Of a stretch of 64,000 nucleotides of DNA, positions 34,515 to 46,967 are shown piece by piece. The DNA is from Klebsormidium nitens. Taxonomy: Eukaryota; Streptophyta; Klebsormidiophyceae; Klebsormidiales; Klebsormidiaceae. Below the pieces are notes generated by a model. It did not search any database. It was not told where the DNA came from and saw only the letters and a list, made by a program, of their open reading frames with translations. The stretch covers positions 132,447-196,446 of the forward strand of contig DF237047.1 in the NCBI GenBank assembly GCA_000708835.1, written 5' to 3'. A program made the position numbers and the translations under genes. Numbering within the stretch: the stretch's first letter is position 1; every line of letters starts with the position of its first letter.

Positions 34515-35663
34515 GTCAATTGTAAAAGCAAAGTAAAAAATAGCATGTTGCGTCCAAATGTCATTATAGATTGGTTACTGTGGATTCTCTTGTGTCTGTT
34601 TTGTGTATGACGGCCTTTGAAAGAGAGGCATGGCTAGCTGCTCGAATGTATTAGTGTCTGCTGAGGGAGTTCAGGTTCTGAAACGTTCCTCTTTACTGTG
34701 GCCGGTACTCAAGGTTTCGCTTGTGCTCAAGAAACTGTTTGGTGAACAGGTCATCTTACACGTACTCATTGTTAAGGTCGCTTGTGAGTACCATGAGGTC
34801 CAATGACCAAAAGAGGATGCATACTCGCAACTTGGTTCGCTTTATTTAAATTCCATGGCAGTGTATCAAAGCTATATGGTCGACAATCCGAAGAACGCAT
34901 AAGAATTGGGCGGCGGACTCCTGGCCGGTACCGTCCCATGCAGTTTCTCCTGGCACCGCGTGCATGTAGCCATGCTGGCATATCAATCTCATGCTATAAG
35001 TTAACCCATGAGCGGCCGGCCGCCATTCTAAAGCATATATAATTGACGCACTTCCGACGGTGTAGGTATTCATGCGCCCTATACCTAGCTAGACATGGTG
35101 CATGTGCAGGCCTGCAGCAAATGCAGGCCTCTAGAGACCTCCTCGGTTTCCTCATACATGCAAGACCCACATGCCAGCGGCCGGCCTGCGGAAAACTAAA
35201 TTCCATATGGCTGGCATGCAGAGCTTGTTTGCTTGCATGCCAGGCGCATGACCACCGTCGTCGCACGGGGCAACCAAGTTTCGCAGACATGGAAATCTGT
35301 GTGGTATGCTTTAAGGAGGTGTGATCTAAGCAGTTCGGTCTGCCGCATGGGAAGATTGCACCAGCCCATAACTTCAAGTCGTGTCTCCATAATGTACCAT
35401 CCCATGGCAACATCAAGAAGCAAATTTGGACCATCCACTCCTGATCCCGCTGACATAAGTAGTCGCACAGCACGCCGCTAACCGGCACTAGTCAAGCGTT
35501 GGCGCTACCTCTCCATGTGAGACCCTTGTGATCGTTTGCCCCATCCCGCTCAACAAGCAAATCTTGTCAGTCTGTTGCCATAGATTTCACCCCCCAACTT
35601 CGCTCAGACTCCGCCCCTCAGTCCGCTTCGTAAATCTCAACCCCCCAGTCTGCTCAGCAAAAC
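34515..35663. other. Convergent intergenic region between the MFS and tRNase Z genes
   Basis: This holds 3' UTRs and spacer. At 35110-35250 there are palindromic words (GCAGGCCTGCAGC, GCCGGCCTGC, GGCATGC). No gene is apparent. Confidence 0.35.
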
Positions 35664-38600
35664 TCACGCCCCCAGCTCCTCCTCCGCACCTTCCTCCGGC
35701 TCCTCCACCTCTGGGAACAGCAGCTTGAGCACGGACATGAGCCTCGGAACCACAACTAGATCCGCGACATTTACGCTCATCATGTCGAATGCGACGCACG
35801 TGCGGTCGGTGAAGCTCTCGTCGACGACCGGCATCTTCGGATACCGCTGGCTGAAGTGCGTCAGGATCGTACGGAACGCGCCCGCGGCCGCGCCAGCTGT
35901 CACCGCCTCGCGCGTCGTGCTGTGCCGCTTGGCGAGGGCCTCGTCCTCCAGCTCGTTGTCGAAAGTTGCCTGCAGAATAAAGGGGAGGGCTTCAAAAACA
36001 GGGCCCGGAGGATGGTTGGAGCCCGAAACGCTTCTTCCTTCCCCTTTGCAGAGAGCGGGACGAGGGCACCGGGATAGTCTGCAAATACTGGAAGAAACTT
36101 GAAAAAGGAGCACGAAAGTCTACAGCAAGTCCTTACACATTTGGGATGGATTCGAGATCGGCACGCGGGCAGGAATAAGAGAGCGAGGAGGGAGTTTCTC
36201 AGCAGTGGCCTTCGCCTGCCGTTATCAAGATGGTCAAACAAAACGAACCTTCCAAACCGACGCCCGAAATTCAACGACCCGTCCAACAATTGACAACTGC
36301 ACCTAATGAAGGACCAAAGCAGTCCCTGTCCCCCATTGGAGCTGGTAAGAGCGCTTGAACCGTTATACTCTTATTTGACTCCCTGCTCCGTCCCCACACG
36401 ACCGAACCCTAGACCTTTGAGAGACACAGGGCGAGTCCCCTCAAAACTATAGAGGGTAGACAATGTTTCAAGGATACAGTCACGTTCCGTCTGCAAATCA
36501 GATTCCCAAAGCAAATCTCAGGGCGGAGCGTTACCTCGTGAATGAGGACCGTGGCCCCCTGGCTCGCCTCCACAAACCTGTAAGAGTGCGTGACTCGCGC
36601 GTTCTTTTTTTCTGTGGCTCCCTGATGTCCGCCTGGATTGCCCTTCGTACGACACATCCAAAATCTGAGAGATAGATTGAAGATCCGTCCAAGATAGAAA
36701 GACGTTGAATCTGCAAAGAAATCAAAAAATAGAGTCTCACCTCGTGAATGAAGGCTGTGGCTCCCTGGCTCGCCTCCACAAACGCTGCACACGGCCTGGT
36801 ATCCCCCGAGTACGCTAGCTTCATCCCCGGCCGCTTTTCCGTTCCCTCCGTTTCCATAACCACCCCGTACGACTGCGGGCAGTGAATCACCTCGACGCTA
36901 ACCAGGCTCGTTAACCCTACCCTCGACATCGCCTCGCGCATCGCCGCGCTTTCTCTAGAACCGGTGTCGAGGTCCGCCCCGATCCCAGTGAACGGCTGGA
37001 GCCCGGTTCTACTGGTCACACTCCCCCGGTTGCTATCCCCGACCGTCTGCGCGCAGTCTACGAACACCATATCCATTTTCTCGACATTATCGTACGCGGT
37101 TAAGAAGCGCCGGAGCAGCCGCGGCGCGACCACGACGAGCGGCTGCGCCGGGAGGTTTAGGGCTTCGCGCGCCACCTTGCGCGCGGCGATGATGCGCACC
37201 AGCCCCGCGTGGTGGTCCGCGTGGATGTGCGAGATCCACACCAGGTGTAAATGCGCCACCACCGTGTCGCCCAGCTTGGCGCCGTACCTGAATCGGATCT
37301 CGAGGCTTTATGGCTCTGAATGTTCGTTTTACGAACACCTGAAAACTTGGAGTTTACGCGTGGTGGTCTTCAAGAAGTCCAAAAGGGTTACTGGTGCGAG
37401 CAGTACCTGTTAGTGTTTCTGTTTGTTGACTTTCCTGAGCCCCAAAATTTCTAGATCTCCAGGCCTGAGGGTCTCGTACTAGTCTGACATGTTCCCCGGT
37501 CGTGAAGAGGCCACCCGCAGTGGTCGTCCCGTTTCAATTTGTAAAACAGGGCGGTTCAAGTTTTGAGGTTGTTTGCAGTCAAGGACCGGAAAGGCTCTGA
37601 CTTCACACGAATCTGTATAGAGGATCAATCAGGTGCAGAATACAGGATAACGAAGTAAGAAAGACATGATTAAACACGCTTTGCAGAAAAAAGCCTTGAA
37701 AAAATGGACGGAGGTCCAACTAAACCCGTCCAATTGGACGCAATATTACCCCGAATTGCTACAATGGAATAGACAGCCGTGTACGTGTTCAAAATATAGA
37801 CCCGTCCTGAATAAGAATACGGACAAATACGTAAGTCAGAGCTGGCACGAGCTGCAGCAAGTAGCTGGCGCTAGAATTTGGCGCCAACCAACCCGGGGAA
37901 CGTGTCGTCCGATCAGCGAACACTCAATTTTCCATCTGCTCGTATACTACGATGAATTGCCAAGACCCTCAGCCAAAGCCTTGGATCAGCAGGGTCTTAT
38001 TCAAGCTAGACCCAGAACTCAGAAACTTTCTATTCCCTCAATAAATTTGCATGAACGACAATCACCCTCACCTCCGTTTCAGCTGCCCGTACGTCCCTTC
38101 CCCGCAATCCATCAGGAACCCGCCCCACGCAAACCGGTGGACGTATATCGCGCTCACGTTCCGGTACTTTGACGGCTGGGATGACCCCGTTCCCAGAAAC
38201 ACCAGCTCCATTTCTTCCCGACCCACCCCTTGTAGGCACTCCGGCACCGCCTGCTGCGACCCAGCGTCCGAAACCCCTAAATCTTTGTCCGAAACCCCTA
38301 AACCCGGGTCCGCAACTCCTAAACTCTTGTCCGGAATGGTCAAATCCTCGTCCGAAACCCGCAAAGCCGCCTCCGGAACCCCTAAACCCGCGTCCGAACG
38401 CCCGCCGTCATCGACCGTTAGCCCACGCACCCTCCACGCATCTGTCGAATCGTCCACGTTCATCGAACCGTTACCGCCCACTTCGGCACCGTTGCCGCTC
38501 GGGCCTGCGCTGGCTCCGTCTCGGGTTGCGTCTTCCGCAAACGTAAGCAACCGGGGGTCGGGACCCGCGATCCCGGACACGTCTCTCGCCGCGAGGATTG

Positions 38601-41600
38601 CCTCGGGGGTCGCGGTGATGACTTCGTTTTGCAATTGTTCGACGTCGAGATTGGCGGTGACCAGCGATTCGTCGAGGCCTTGCTGGGCGACGGGGCGCAG
38701 CGTAAACTGCAGCGAACGGAATGGCGTTTAAATAAAGGCAACGGAAGAGCTTACCAGAAGCGACACGGAAGGGGGATACAGTGCGGTTTTTCGAACATGG
38801 TGCATAACAAGGCGTCGACCTTGTGACCAGATTACGTGAGGAACAAGCGCCCCAATGCTGTCACCCTCGAAGCAAGTTGATATCGACCATCATCGACGTT
38901 TCTTACATACTTTTCCGTCTGCTTTTCAATGGGAGTTTTTGTTGCAGAAAACTATATGCCCAGAAACGTCACAAGGAAGAGCAGCCCTTCTTGGTTCTCA
39001 CCATGCGGCCTTATGCAGCCCTCTGCTGACATCATCCGAGCCGGTGAATCAGCAGGAGCAGTCCGCTGACGCCCGCCAAAACACCAAACACGGGGACGCA
39101 GTCTGGATGTAGAAAAATGCGAAGCAAGACCATCAAATACAGAAACACTGTACCAACTGAAAACCTAGAACCGAAGATAAGAAGAGCAAACCAGACTTCC
39201 CGGGCGTAGTCTTACTTTGAGCAGATTCTGACCCGGCACGAGGTCGACGGCGCCCGCGCTTTTCGCTACGTGGGCAGCGACCACTTCGGCGGCTTCGCCC
39301 GCCTCTCTCGCGGCCGCCTGCTGCTCCGCGGGCATGTGGAGGGGGAACACCTGCGAAGGACACGTGTCGATTCTACATTGGCTAGGCTTTGGAATTTTGA
39401 AGCGGAAACACTTGCCGGGTACTTCTTGAGTCAGTGAACAATAAGCTCTTGACTGAATCATAATCTGAAGCAAAGGTATTCGCGCTCTGCACCCGCACCC
39501 ACCCAAACTGACCCCACCAGTGTTCCGGTGGCTCTTATGGTTCTTTGAGCTCACTGTTCATGGGTCATCGGAACGCCCGTCGGCGCGTCACGCAATCAAC
39601 CACTTTCGAAGCAGCACTCGGGACGGCACTAAGGATGCACTTCTTAATGTCCAACAACCTTTGCTTGAAGTGTTAAAAGTGAGCCAAGGGAAAACCGGAC
39701 TGATCCTCAAAAGCTTGATTCACTTCAGAAGTGATCTACACGCAAATCCATACCAGATTCAGACTCCGTCCGAACTCAATAGCAAAGGGGAAGTACCCTG
39801 CCGGGCCCTGCGTGAGTAAGGGACTTCCGAGAGATTTCGGGACGGCACTAGAAGTGTAAATCGCCCTTCCGTTTGAATGTTCTAAAGTGCGTCATAGGGA
39901 GATATGAAACCCCGAAGCGTGAAATTCTGAGCCCCTAACTTGGAGACAAGACTGAACCCAAACCAGGCCTAGACCCGAACCCAGACCGATTCCAAGCCGA
40001 AGCGGATCAAGATCCAAGATGGCACCAAGCCGAATAGATTGAAGCATAAATCGGAACCCAACATATTATCTCATTCCGAAGCACCGACAAACCCTCACCT
40101 CTGGAGCGATGCAGTTCAGTTTGGCGGTTAACCGCATGCTCGAGATGTAGACGGGTCGGCCCAACCCGTGGTGCCCATAACCCGCGACCACGTGTTTGGC
40201 TCCGCCCAAAGAGGCCACCCACTGCTGATACTCAGGGAGCTCCACTACGGCCGGGGGGCTCAAGTGAATCACCACGTTAGCCTGCAAAGAATTGGTTTCA
40301 AATGAATTTGTGGTCATCTCATACATGTACCGTACTGGCGATTGATTCCGGCACAGGCTCATGATGAGTTCGTAGGCTTGCCGAAAATTCTTGATAATGT
40401 CGAGAGGCAACAGCAATTTTCTTTAGCAGGTAACAAGGGGCCTGCGGGAGTCTCGCGGGTTCTAAGAAAGACTTGTGAGGTTGAAGGGGCCGCATTGGAC
40501 AGCAGTAAGGTTTTACGTCCTTCGGAAAAGGCCGCCGTTGATTGAGGTGTTGACTATGCATCCTACTCGATGACCCGAATTTAGCAGGCGGACGTGCGAT
40601 TGGTTGACCGAAAAGGCGGTGGGACGTCTGGATGCCGAGCTTCTCATCACGAGGCACGGTCAGGCTCTTGGCACTCAAGGTGTGGCTTTATATCAGTGAC
40701 GAAGTGCATCCCTCAAAACGGGCATCCTTCAAATCGTTGGATCCTAAAAAGCGAGCTCGCGGGCCATTTCTTTCAGAAACGATTGATCACATACTTCTTG
40801 ACTGCCCAAGCACAGAGGCGAGCATCACTTCTTTCCAAAGACCTCGACCAAGAAGACCAGCCTTTGTTTCAGCGACTTCTCAACCAAACAAATGCAGATT
40901 AGCACCGGAGCCAGCATTAACAATCTTTATCTTCACCTGCTAAACCCCGCTCTCACCTGCTTCCCACCCTCCGCCCCCTTTTGGAACCGCGCGAGGCCCT
41001 GTGCGCCCACCAACGCACCCAAATGCGCGGGCGTCGGGCAATCCACCAGCACAAAAACAGGGCCCGATGTTGTCGGCCCCATCACATCGCTCGGCTTGAT
41101 CACCTGCCCATTCGGCGCGGTCACCGTTTCCCCCTGAACAAGCCGGGAGTAATCTTTTCCAGGGGGTAAGCCCCGGGCCTTCGCTTTCCCCGGGTCGAAT
41201 TTACCCGGCACGTCCGGAAGCTCGCAGATGTAAACCACCGATAGCTTGGCGTCTTCCCCCCCGCGCGGAGTCGACGTTTCCGGGGGGGGAGTTCGAGGGG
41301 AAGGGGACGGGGAAGCGGAGCCCCCCCCTTCGAGCCGGAACCGTTTCGGGTTGCTTTCGAGGATCTCATCTTCCTTCCCTCCCGCTTCGATTTGTTCCAT
41401 TCCCGCGGAAGCAAGTATTTCATCACCCTCGGGTGCTAAAACGACGGAACTTATCGTCACAAAATCGTCACGGTACACTTCTTTCGCGCCGCCGGGAGCT
41501 GACCCCGAACTTCCGGGGGGGGTGGGGGGCTGGAAGGCAACTCCCGCGTTCGCATGTTCCGTCCCAAAGGGATCCCTCCGGAAGTCGACCGGGCCGAAAC

Positions 41601-44284
41601 CCCCCGAAGAAGTGGTGGCTCGTCCGAGGCTGCCGTCGCGCTTGAAGCAGTAGGTCTGACAGCCAAGAGCGCGCACTGGGCAAAAGGCGCCCATTGCGTC
41701 GACGAGTTGGTCCAAAGGGGGGGGACCGTACAGGCCCATCTGCAAACAGGAAGCGAACCCCCCACTTCAGAATGGTTCTGAAAGGGCGACTGCAGCTGCA
41801 ACGTACAAAGCTTCCGCGATCTCGCTTTTCATATGACAGAGATAAGTTGTAGAAGAAACACGCTCACAGACTAAGACGAGGAGGTTTACTTGGAGGTGCG
41901 GGTGGCTTAAATTAGGAGCAAGGGATCCCTCCGGATTGGAACGCTCGACACGTTTAACCCCTCCGCTTGAAATTCTTATTGCCAGAAGGAATATTAGACT
42001 CCAGGAAGCGAGAGTACACTTATTGCAGCGCATCGAATCCAGGCTAGCGCATGGCCTAATTGAGGAACGACAGAAGTGCCAAATCAGGTTTGGACACGGG
42101 TCTCATGAGGACGAACTCGGCGAATGGGGAGTCGAGTCGAGTGCCTCACCCCTAGGGGCGCTCCCGTTACCGAGTGCAGAGTCAGCAGGAGACCTGAAAA
42201 GAGAGAGTCAGAAAAGTCATGAACGGTTTGTCGAGACCAGCTTTGGTCTCTGCTGCATCTGGAAGAGGTTTTGCGATCTGCATCAGAGATCGCACATCAG
42301 CAGCCCTGTTTGAGGGGGGTCATTCGACAAAGGACCACCATGAGAGACTTCGAGAAGAATGGTCTTCCAGCATATGTTTGGCACGAACTTGAGGAAGTTT
42401 CTTTTCTACGAGAGCCACAGAAACCGCAAACAGGAGAATTAGAATGCTCAATAACACCAGAGCCTAAACAGAACAGAAGGAGAAAGTAGATCTTACCTGG
42501 AAGCCCTCCGAATGTTTCTGACGAGACCCGTGAGAAGAAGAGGTGATTGAGCTGCGCCAAAAGACGGAGTCAATTTGAAGCTAAAGCGAGTCCTGAAGTG
42601 GTTCTCCTTTCCCCAAAAATCGGGAGGAGAGCTTTGCTTGCCTGGCCAAGCAATGAAAGACGCAAACAGGGTTTTCGTCATCCAACTGGGATTGGATTCG
42701 ATGAGCTTACACCAGCATGACCTTATCAACCACTGGACGTTCGTGGAATACAACTTTCTAGGATATTCCCACAAACGTACACTTCTTAGAACGCTGGAAG
42801 GGTCCTCTAAACGTCATTGCAAGCAGTCATCCTTCTGCCACTTAATTTGAATACAATGCACCTGGCGAGGCATGAGATTGATTAGAGCAGCAAAATGAAG
42901 ACTAGCAAGCGAAATGCGACAGTATAATAAACCAATGAAGGCAAGAGCCGTGGCTAACCTTGCTCAGACGGACTTTGTGCTCAATGCAGTACCGCTGGAA
43001 GCCCTGAAGAGTCAAGGGAAGGCACACTTAAAGACTTGGTTGGCAAGATTGGATCCACAAAAGAAGGAAGATGCATGTTATCATCAAATTCCTGAAGTAA
43101 CACAATTGTCGAGATACAAAGCTTCAGTGAATAGAGGAGATTCAAGAAACTTTTTCAGGACAAGGGGCTAGTAGGGGTGGGGAGGTGGCGGGGCCTTACT
43201 CGAGCAACTTCGCTTCCTCATACCTTTCTCTCCGGGGTTTTGATTGGTGAGGCAAGAATCTCATCTCTCAGAAGCATTACAGCACAAAGGCAAGCCAACA
43301 CCAAGATTGCACACGGGGTTCCAAGCTCACCTCGCCAACATTGAACAGGAACCTTTTGTTGTCAAAAAAGAGGAGGACGCTAGGACCGGTGTCTCCGGTG
43401 TCCATTCCGGTGCCCAACACCTATAAAGAAACCAAGCATAGTTCATTGGCGTTCCACAATTGAGCGTTGGAAAGCAACCGACATATTCAAGGCTAGCGCT
43501 CTTTGACTCTCCATTGTTCAGCTTAGCAGTCTCAGTCAGTGCGCCACTTCTGTCTGAGTCTCAACATGTGTCAGACTACGGTTTCCGCTGATCCTATGCC
43601 TGCAATTGCATCTGGTCAGGCTACCTTACTAATCTCACCGAAAGCAAAGAGTATCTCTTCATTAGTAGAGGCTAGGACAAAATTCCGCAGATGACTTAAA
43701 CGGCCAGCAGCGCCTAAAGGTGGTTGGAGCCAGCGACTCACTAGTGAGAAAGTTGATGAAAATGCCTCTATTGAACCTAGAGGGCGCGCAGAATTACTGC
43801 AGAATGCAGCATGTAAAGCATGACTTGCCTGCACATAGCAGTTGTAATGCTGCGGCGTCCTGTTCTCCCCCTTTCCATCCCTTTTCGCGGTTGCCGCCCC
43901 GGCCGCCGCCGCCTGGTTTCCTTTCGCACGCCCCATTGCAACACCAGCGCGCACCACCGAAGCAGACGCACTAAAACCGCCGGCACTAGTTACTTGCCGC
44001 CCGAATCCAAACTCAGAGGCGCCGCCAAAGAAAGAAGTTTTACGGGCAGGTTGAAAGTGGGAACCGAGCAGCCGCCCGCTGACGTGCTTGATGTGCCGAG
44101 TGGTCGCGCCCCAGGGCAATCTCTGCAGGAAGGACGCCGTTTTGAGGGGCTCTTTTGCCGTGCTGCTAAATGAACCTGTGATGCTCGAATGCTGAGCGTA
44201 AGTTGGAGGATTGGTGGCGCCTTTAGAAGGGAGTGCGGATGAAAGTAGGGGCGGCCCAACTATGAAGGGCGCTGGACAGGACAT
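35664..44284 (-). CDS. Long-form tRNase Z (3'-tRNA processing endonuclease), 1092 aa
   Basis: Eleven minus-strand exons join in frame: 44284-43829, 43420-43331, 43003-42959, 42551-42497, 42193-42150, 41739-40957, 40281-40099, 39350-39216, 38706-38072, 37287-36741 and 35969-35664. The first 150 residues are Ser/Ala/Arg-rich and suit an organelle transit peptide. The degenerate amino half shows VLGTGMDTGDTGPSVLLFF and SRVSSETFGGLPG. The catalytic half begins with FLGTGSSQPSKYRNVS (the PxKxRN loop is present as PSKYRN), then DCGEGTYGQL, the zinc motif HIHADHHAG at about residues 829-837, SGDTRP, and HSTTREAV near the end. It should cleave 3' trailers from pre-tRNAs in nucleus, mitochondrion or chloroplast. 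Intron 1 has a GC donor (CAG then GCAAGT). The start is the first in-frame ATG. It is longer than typical plant members because of linkers and a coding minisatellite. Confidence 0.9.
36535..36577 (-). repeat. Shadow copy of the end of tRNase Z exon 10
   Basis: On the minus strand, CTTACAG is followed by 43 bases encoding FVEASQGATVLIHE and then GTAACG. This copies the end of functional exon 10 (FVEASQGATAFIHE, donor at 36740). It has both splice signals, but its 43-nt length would shift the frame if included. Confidence 0.85.
38265..38400 (-). repeat. 21-bp coding minisatellite in tRNase Z exon 9
   Basis: About six and a half 21-bp units (plus-strand core GTCCGAAACCCCTAAA) encode heptads of the type LGVSDKD / LGVADPG / LRVSDED. 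They lie in the linker just before the FLGTGSSQPSKYRN start of the catalytic domain. Unit length is a multiple of three, so copy number can change without breaking the frame. Confidence 0.85.
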
Positions 44285-44609
44285 GAGGCCGCCTTCTTCC
44301 AATACGTTAACAGACCACTTTGATTCTTTGAACAATGCTGAGCTTCGAGTGTTTCTGCATTTCCGGAGGGACGGTACCCTTGGGTCCCGTAGCTCGCGGC
44401 ACTACGGGGCGGCGGTACGTACCCAGAACGTACCCAGAGGCCTGCAAATCTTCCCGAAACCCTGGGCGGCCGCGTGGCGCCCCCGCGCCGCCGTCGAGCC
44501 GCGGCTTATAGCTGATCCCAGCCTGCGCATTTTAAATACAGTCCTTCCAAGGGATGCTCCCCAGCCTCGCAGATGGCCTTAAGGCAATAGGAATCGGCGT
44601 TTGAATGAA
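44285..44609 (+). promoter_or_regulatory. Promoter region of orphan family copy A
   Basis: This region lies between the outward-facing tRNase Z gene and copy A. It contains AAACCCTGGGCGGCCGCG (about 44457-44474), a GC-rich stretch and a TATA-like TTATAG at 44506-44511, about 100 bp before the ATG. The same layout precedes copy B, and the first element also precedes copy C. Confidence 0.55.
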
Positions 44610-44981
44610 ATGGACGCCGCTACGGCGCCGCCAGGGCAACCTCAGCCGACACTCTCCCAACCAAAGTCGGTACGGGCGCATGAGTATACTGAATCATATA
44701 CCCCAAGAGTCGACGAGATGTACCCAAACGAGTTCCTCCATTACGGCTTGATGATGGCCTTGGCTCATAGAAAGGAGAAGGAACGACAGGCGGGGGAGGC
44801 AGCTGAGCAGGCAAAGGAGCTGGCAAGGAAAAGGTGTATAGCCGAGAAGAAACTGGCAAGGCAGAAGTATATAGCCGAGAGAGTTGCCTCGGCGCGGCGA
44901 CTATTGGGGGCTTGTTGCCACTTTAAATCCACGAGAGGAAAGAATTGCGGCAGGGAGCTGGACATGCAGACTGAAAAATGA
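44610..44981 (+). CDS. Orphan coiled-coil small protein, family copy A, 123 aa
   Basis: A single-exon frame begins MDAATAPPGQPQPTLSQP and contains the block PRVDEMYPNEF. It then becomes a highly charged Glu/Lys/Arg/Ala helix with repeated AEKKLARQKYIAE-type units, probably a coiled coil, and finishes RRLLGACCHF plus a basic tail. I do not recognise the family. Copies B and C lie within 2.4 kb, and similarity covers coding and flanking sequence. Conservation of the reading frame between A and B argues for a real gene. There is no signal peptide or membrane segment. Confidence 0.65.
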   Translation: MDAATAPPGQPQPTLSQPKSVRAHEYTESYTPRVDEMYPNEFLHYGLMMALAHRKEKERQAGEAAEQAKELARKRCIAEKKLARQKYIAERVASARRLLGACCHFKSTRGKNCGRELDMQTEK

Positions 44982-46232
44982 GGCTCACCTTGTTAGTACT
45001 CAGTAATGATAGTAATGCAAGTATAAGCTGGTGCCTTTTAAAGGTTGGAATTTGTTAGACCGTAACGAATGCCCAACGAATGTCTATCGTGTACAGCGCG
45101 CTTTGGCTCTTGGACGTTTCTCCCTGTTTGAAGTTGCTTCAAATTCTCTCAAAGGCGAGCTGAAGCATAACATTGCAGATGGTTCCTTTGACAGCCCCTT
45201 TTGTATCGGCCTGATCACGTCAAGCGGTGACGGCTATGGTCCTGGAATCCTGGGCGTTCAGGTCGCGCCATGCACCCAAGGATCCGGCTTAATCTTTTTA
45301 AGTCTTATTGTCAGCTTGCCATAGTACAGAATTACCGTTGCGGTCCCAGTTCAACGCTCAGGAAGCATCTGTGGTCGGCTGCACATGCTGCATGAGGACG
45401 GCCTGTATAACGGCCCGACTGCGCCTCTATATATGCTGCTTGCAGCGTGTTGCCGTTTGTTTAGACTCGAATGACTGTACCTCTCTGCATTTGTTTTCGA
45501 ATGTTGGTTCAAGTGCACTGCAGCCACCTTTGAACCTAGGATGAGCGGGGCAAGAGCATGATTGTCTGGGCTTTGCCGAAGGTTTCACAACAACGTCAAA
45601 TAAGCACTTGTTGACCGTAAAACTCGGTCAAACAGTGCTCGGTTGCGGCATCAAGATTGAAGGGGATCTAAATCCAATGTTGCTGAGCTTTTTGTTTCAG
45701 ATGTTGGACTTGGAGGTACGTGTTATACGGTATAGCTATCTCGCAAGCACCTGGATGACGTGTTTAGCGGCACCTCATTTCGAAAGAGCCGATGAATTGT
45801 TAGAAACTATGGTTCCAGCTCCCACATGCAGCTTACTAAAAATGGTCACCAAGCAATGAGCTCGGGCCGGCAATCTTCACCACTTTGTACCATGGCACTG
45901 CCCACAGTTTGCTCTTGAGTCATACTATGCACAACTTACGACAGTTGGTAAGACTGCAGGTTGCTCGACTCGTCCAAGTGGAAAGGAGAGGCGAAAGTGA
46001 ATTGCTTCGCCGTTACTGCTTGTTGTTATAGACATGAAAGATCATTTGCAAACATTCCTCTAGAAGAATCCAAAGAAAGTTCGACCAGGGACGTACTTCG
46101 ACAAAGAGCGCACAGTCGCAGTACAGCGGCACGGAGTGACCGTTTCTACTGGATTATGTAGATCAACATTGAATGCATCCGTGCAAGGCATCAGTGCAGA
46201 CTGTATGGTTAGTACCTACACGATCAGTCTTT
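44982..46232. other. Spacer between orphan copies A and B
   Basis: The first ~350 bp shares scattered similarity with the region after copy C (for example CTTGTTAGTACT right after the coding end, TCAGCTTGCCAT near 45310 and 47666). It therefore appears to belong to the duplicated segment. Beyond that, I see no gene. A GTG-initiated open stretch at 45031-45324 has no supporting features. Confidence 0.4.
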
Positions 46233-46598
46233 TCATGTTCTGTTTGTCCGGCTCCCTTCCTGAGTCTTTCTAGCATTTTTGTGGGGCCAGCAAGCCCCCA
46301 AGAACCGCCGCACCAAGGCCATCTTCTCCGCTCTATGCTTTTGCCTCGCTAGCTTCTTCTCGGCTTTCTCCTTTTGCCTTGCCAGCTCCTTCGCCTGCTT
46401 AGCTACCTCCTCCGCCTGTCGTTCCATCTTCTTTCTTCTAGCCACGGCGACTGCCAGCTCGAGCTGGCGGCACTCGTTTGGGTACATCTCATCGGCTCTG
46501 GGTTTGTAACGTCTAGTAGAAGTCGAAGTTGCTTGGCACAACGCCTTTGTCTTCGTAGCCTCCTGTTGCCGCCCTGGCGGCACGGTCGCGGCATCCAT
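46233..46598 (-). CDS. Orphan coiled-coil small protein, family copy B, 121 aa
   Basis: This minus-strand single-exon frame begins MDAATVPPGRQQEATKTK, has PRADEMYPNECRQLELAVA, then the charged helix with LARQKEKAEKKLARQKHRAEK and the end RRFLGACWPH. It aligns along its whole length to copies A and C. I chose the ATG at 46598 because it matches the family start. A TATATAG box lies at 46690-46696 on the promoter side, 92 bp upstream, at the same spacing as in copy A. The function is unknown. Confidence 0.65.
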   Translation of the reverse strand: MDAATVPPGRQQEATKTKALCQATSTSTRRYKPRADEMYPNECRQLELAVAVARRKKMERQAEEVAKQAKELARQKEKAEKKLARQKHRAEKMALVRRFLGACWPHKNARKTQEGSRTNRT

Positions 46599-46967
46599 TT
46601 TCAGAAACTGTGACACCGTCGCCAAGATCTTGAAGGCTGCGAATCTGAGCAGCAGTATTTTATGGAACCCTCGGAGGCGGGAAGCTAGCTATATAGCCGG
46701 GGTGGCGGCAGGCAAACCACGGCCGCGCACGCGACTAGCGGCTCGGCCCCCTCGCGGCCGCCCAGGGTTTAGGGCAACTTTGCAGTCTTAAAAGACCTGG
46801 TGTGCTACCTGAAGTCAAACCTGGCTTAAACCCTGGGTGGCCTGCCGAGGTCGCGGCCGTAGGCATGCCGTCTCCCCCCAATTTCTCCTCTTCAAGGACC
46901 TAGGATGCTGCACAACTTTGCCAGCTTATGAGAAGCCTTCAGAGCGTTAGCCACCGCACCTTACAGA
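46599..46967. promoter_or_regulatory. Bidirectional promoter region between orphan copies B and C
   Basis: Copies B and C are head to head. Each has an AAACCCTGGG[C/T]GGCC element facing it: 46754-46771 in minus orientation for B, 46828-46842 in plus orientation for C. This makes the region an imperfect inverted repeat. A TATATAG box (46690-46696) serves copy B; no equivalent is obvious for copy C. Confidence 0.5.

Noticed and set aside
40933-41801. Alternative plus- and minus-strand frames across tRNase Z exon 6
   Set aside because: The tRNase Z frame on the minus strand is supported by family motifs and in-frame splicing; the others are compositional shadows.
45031-45324. 97-codon open stretch after orphan copy A
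   Set aside because: It starts at GTG, has no recognisable motif, and the homologous region after copy C does not conserve the frame.
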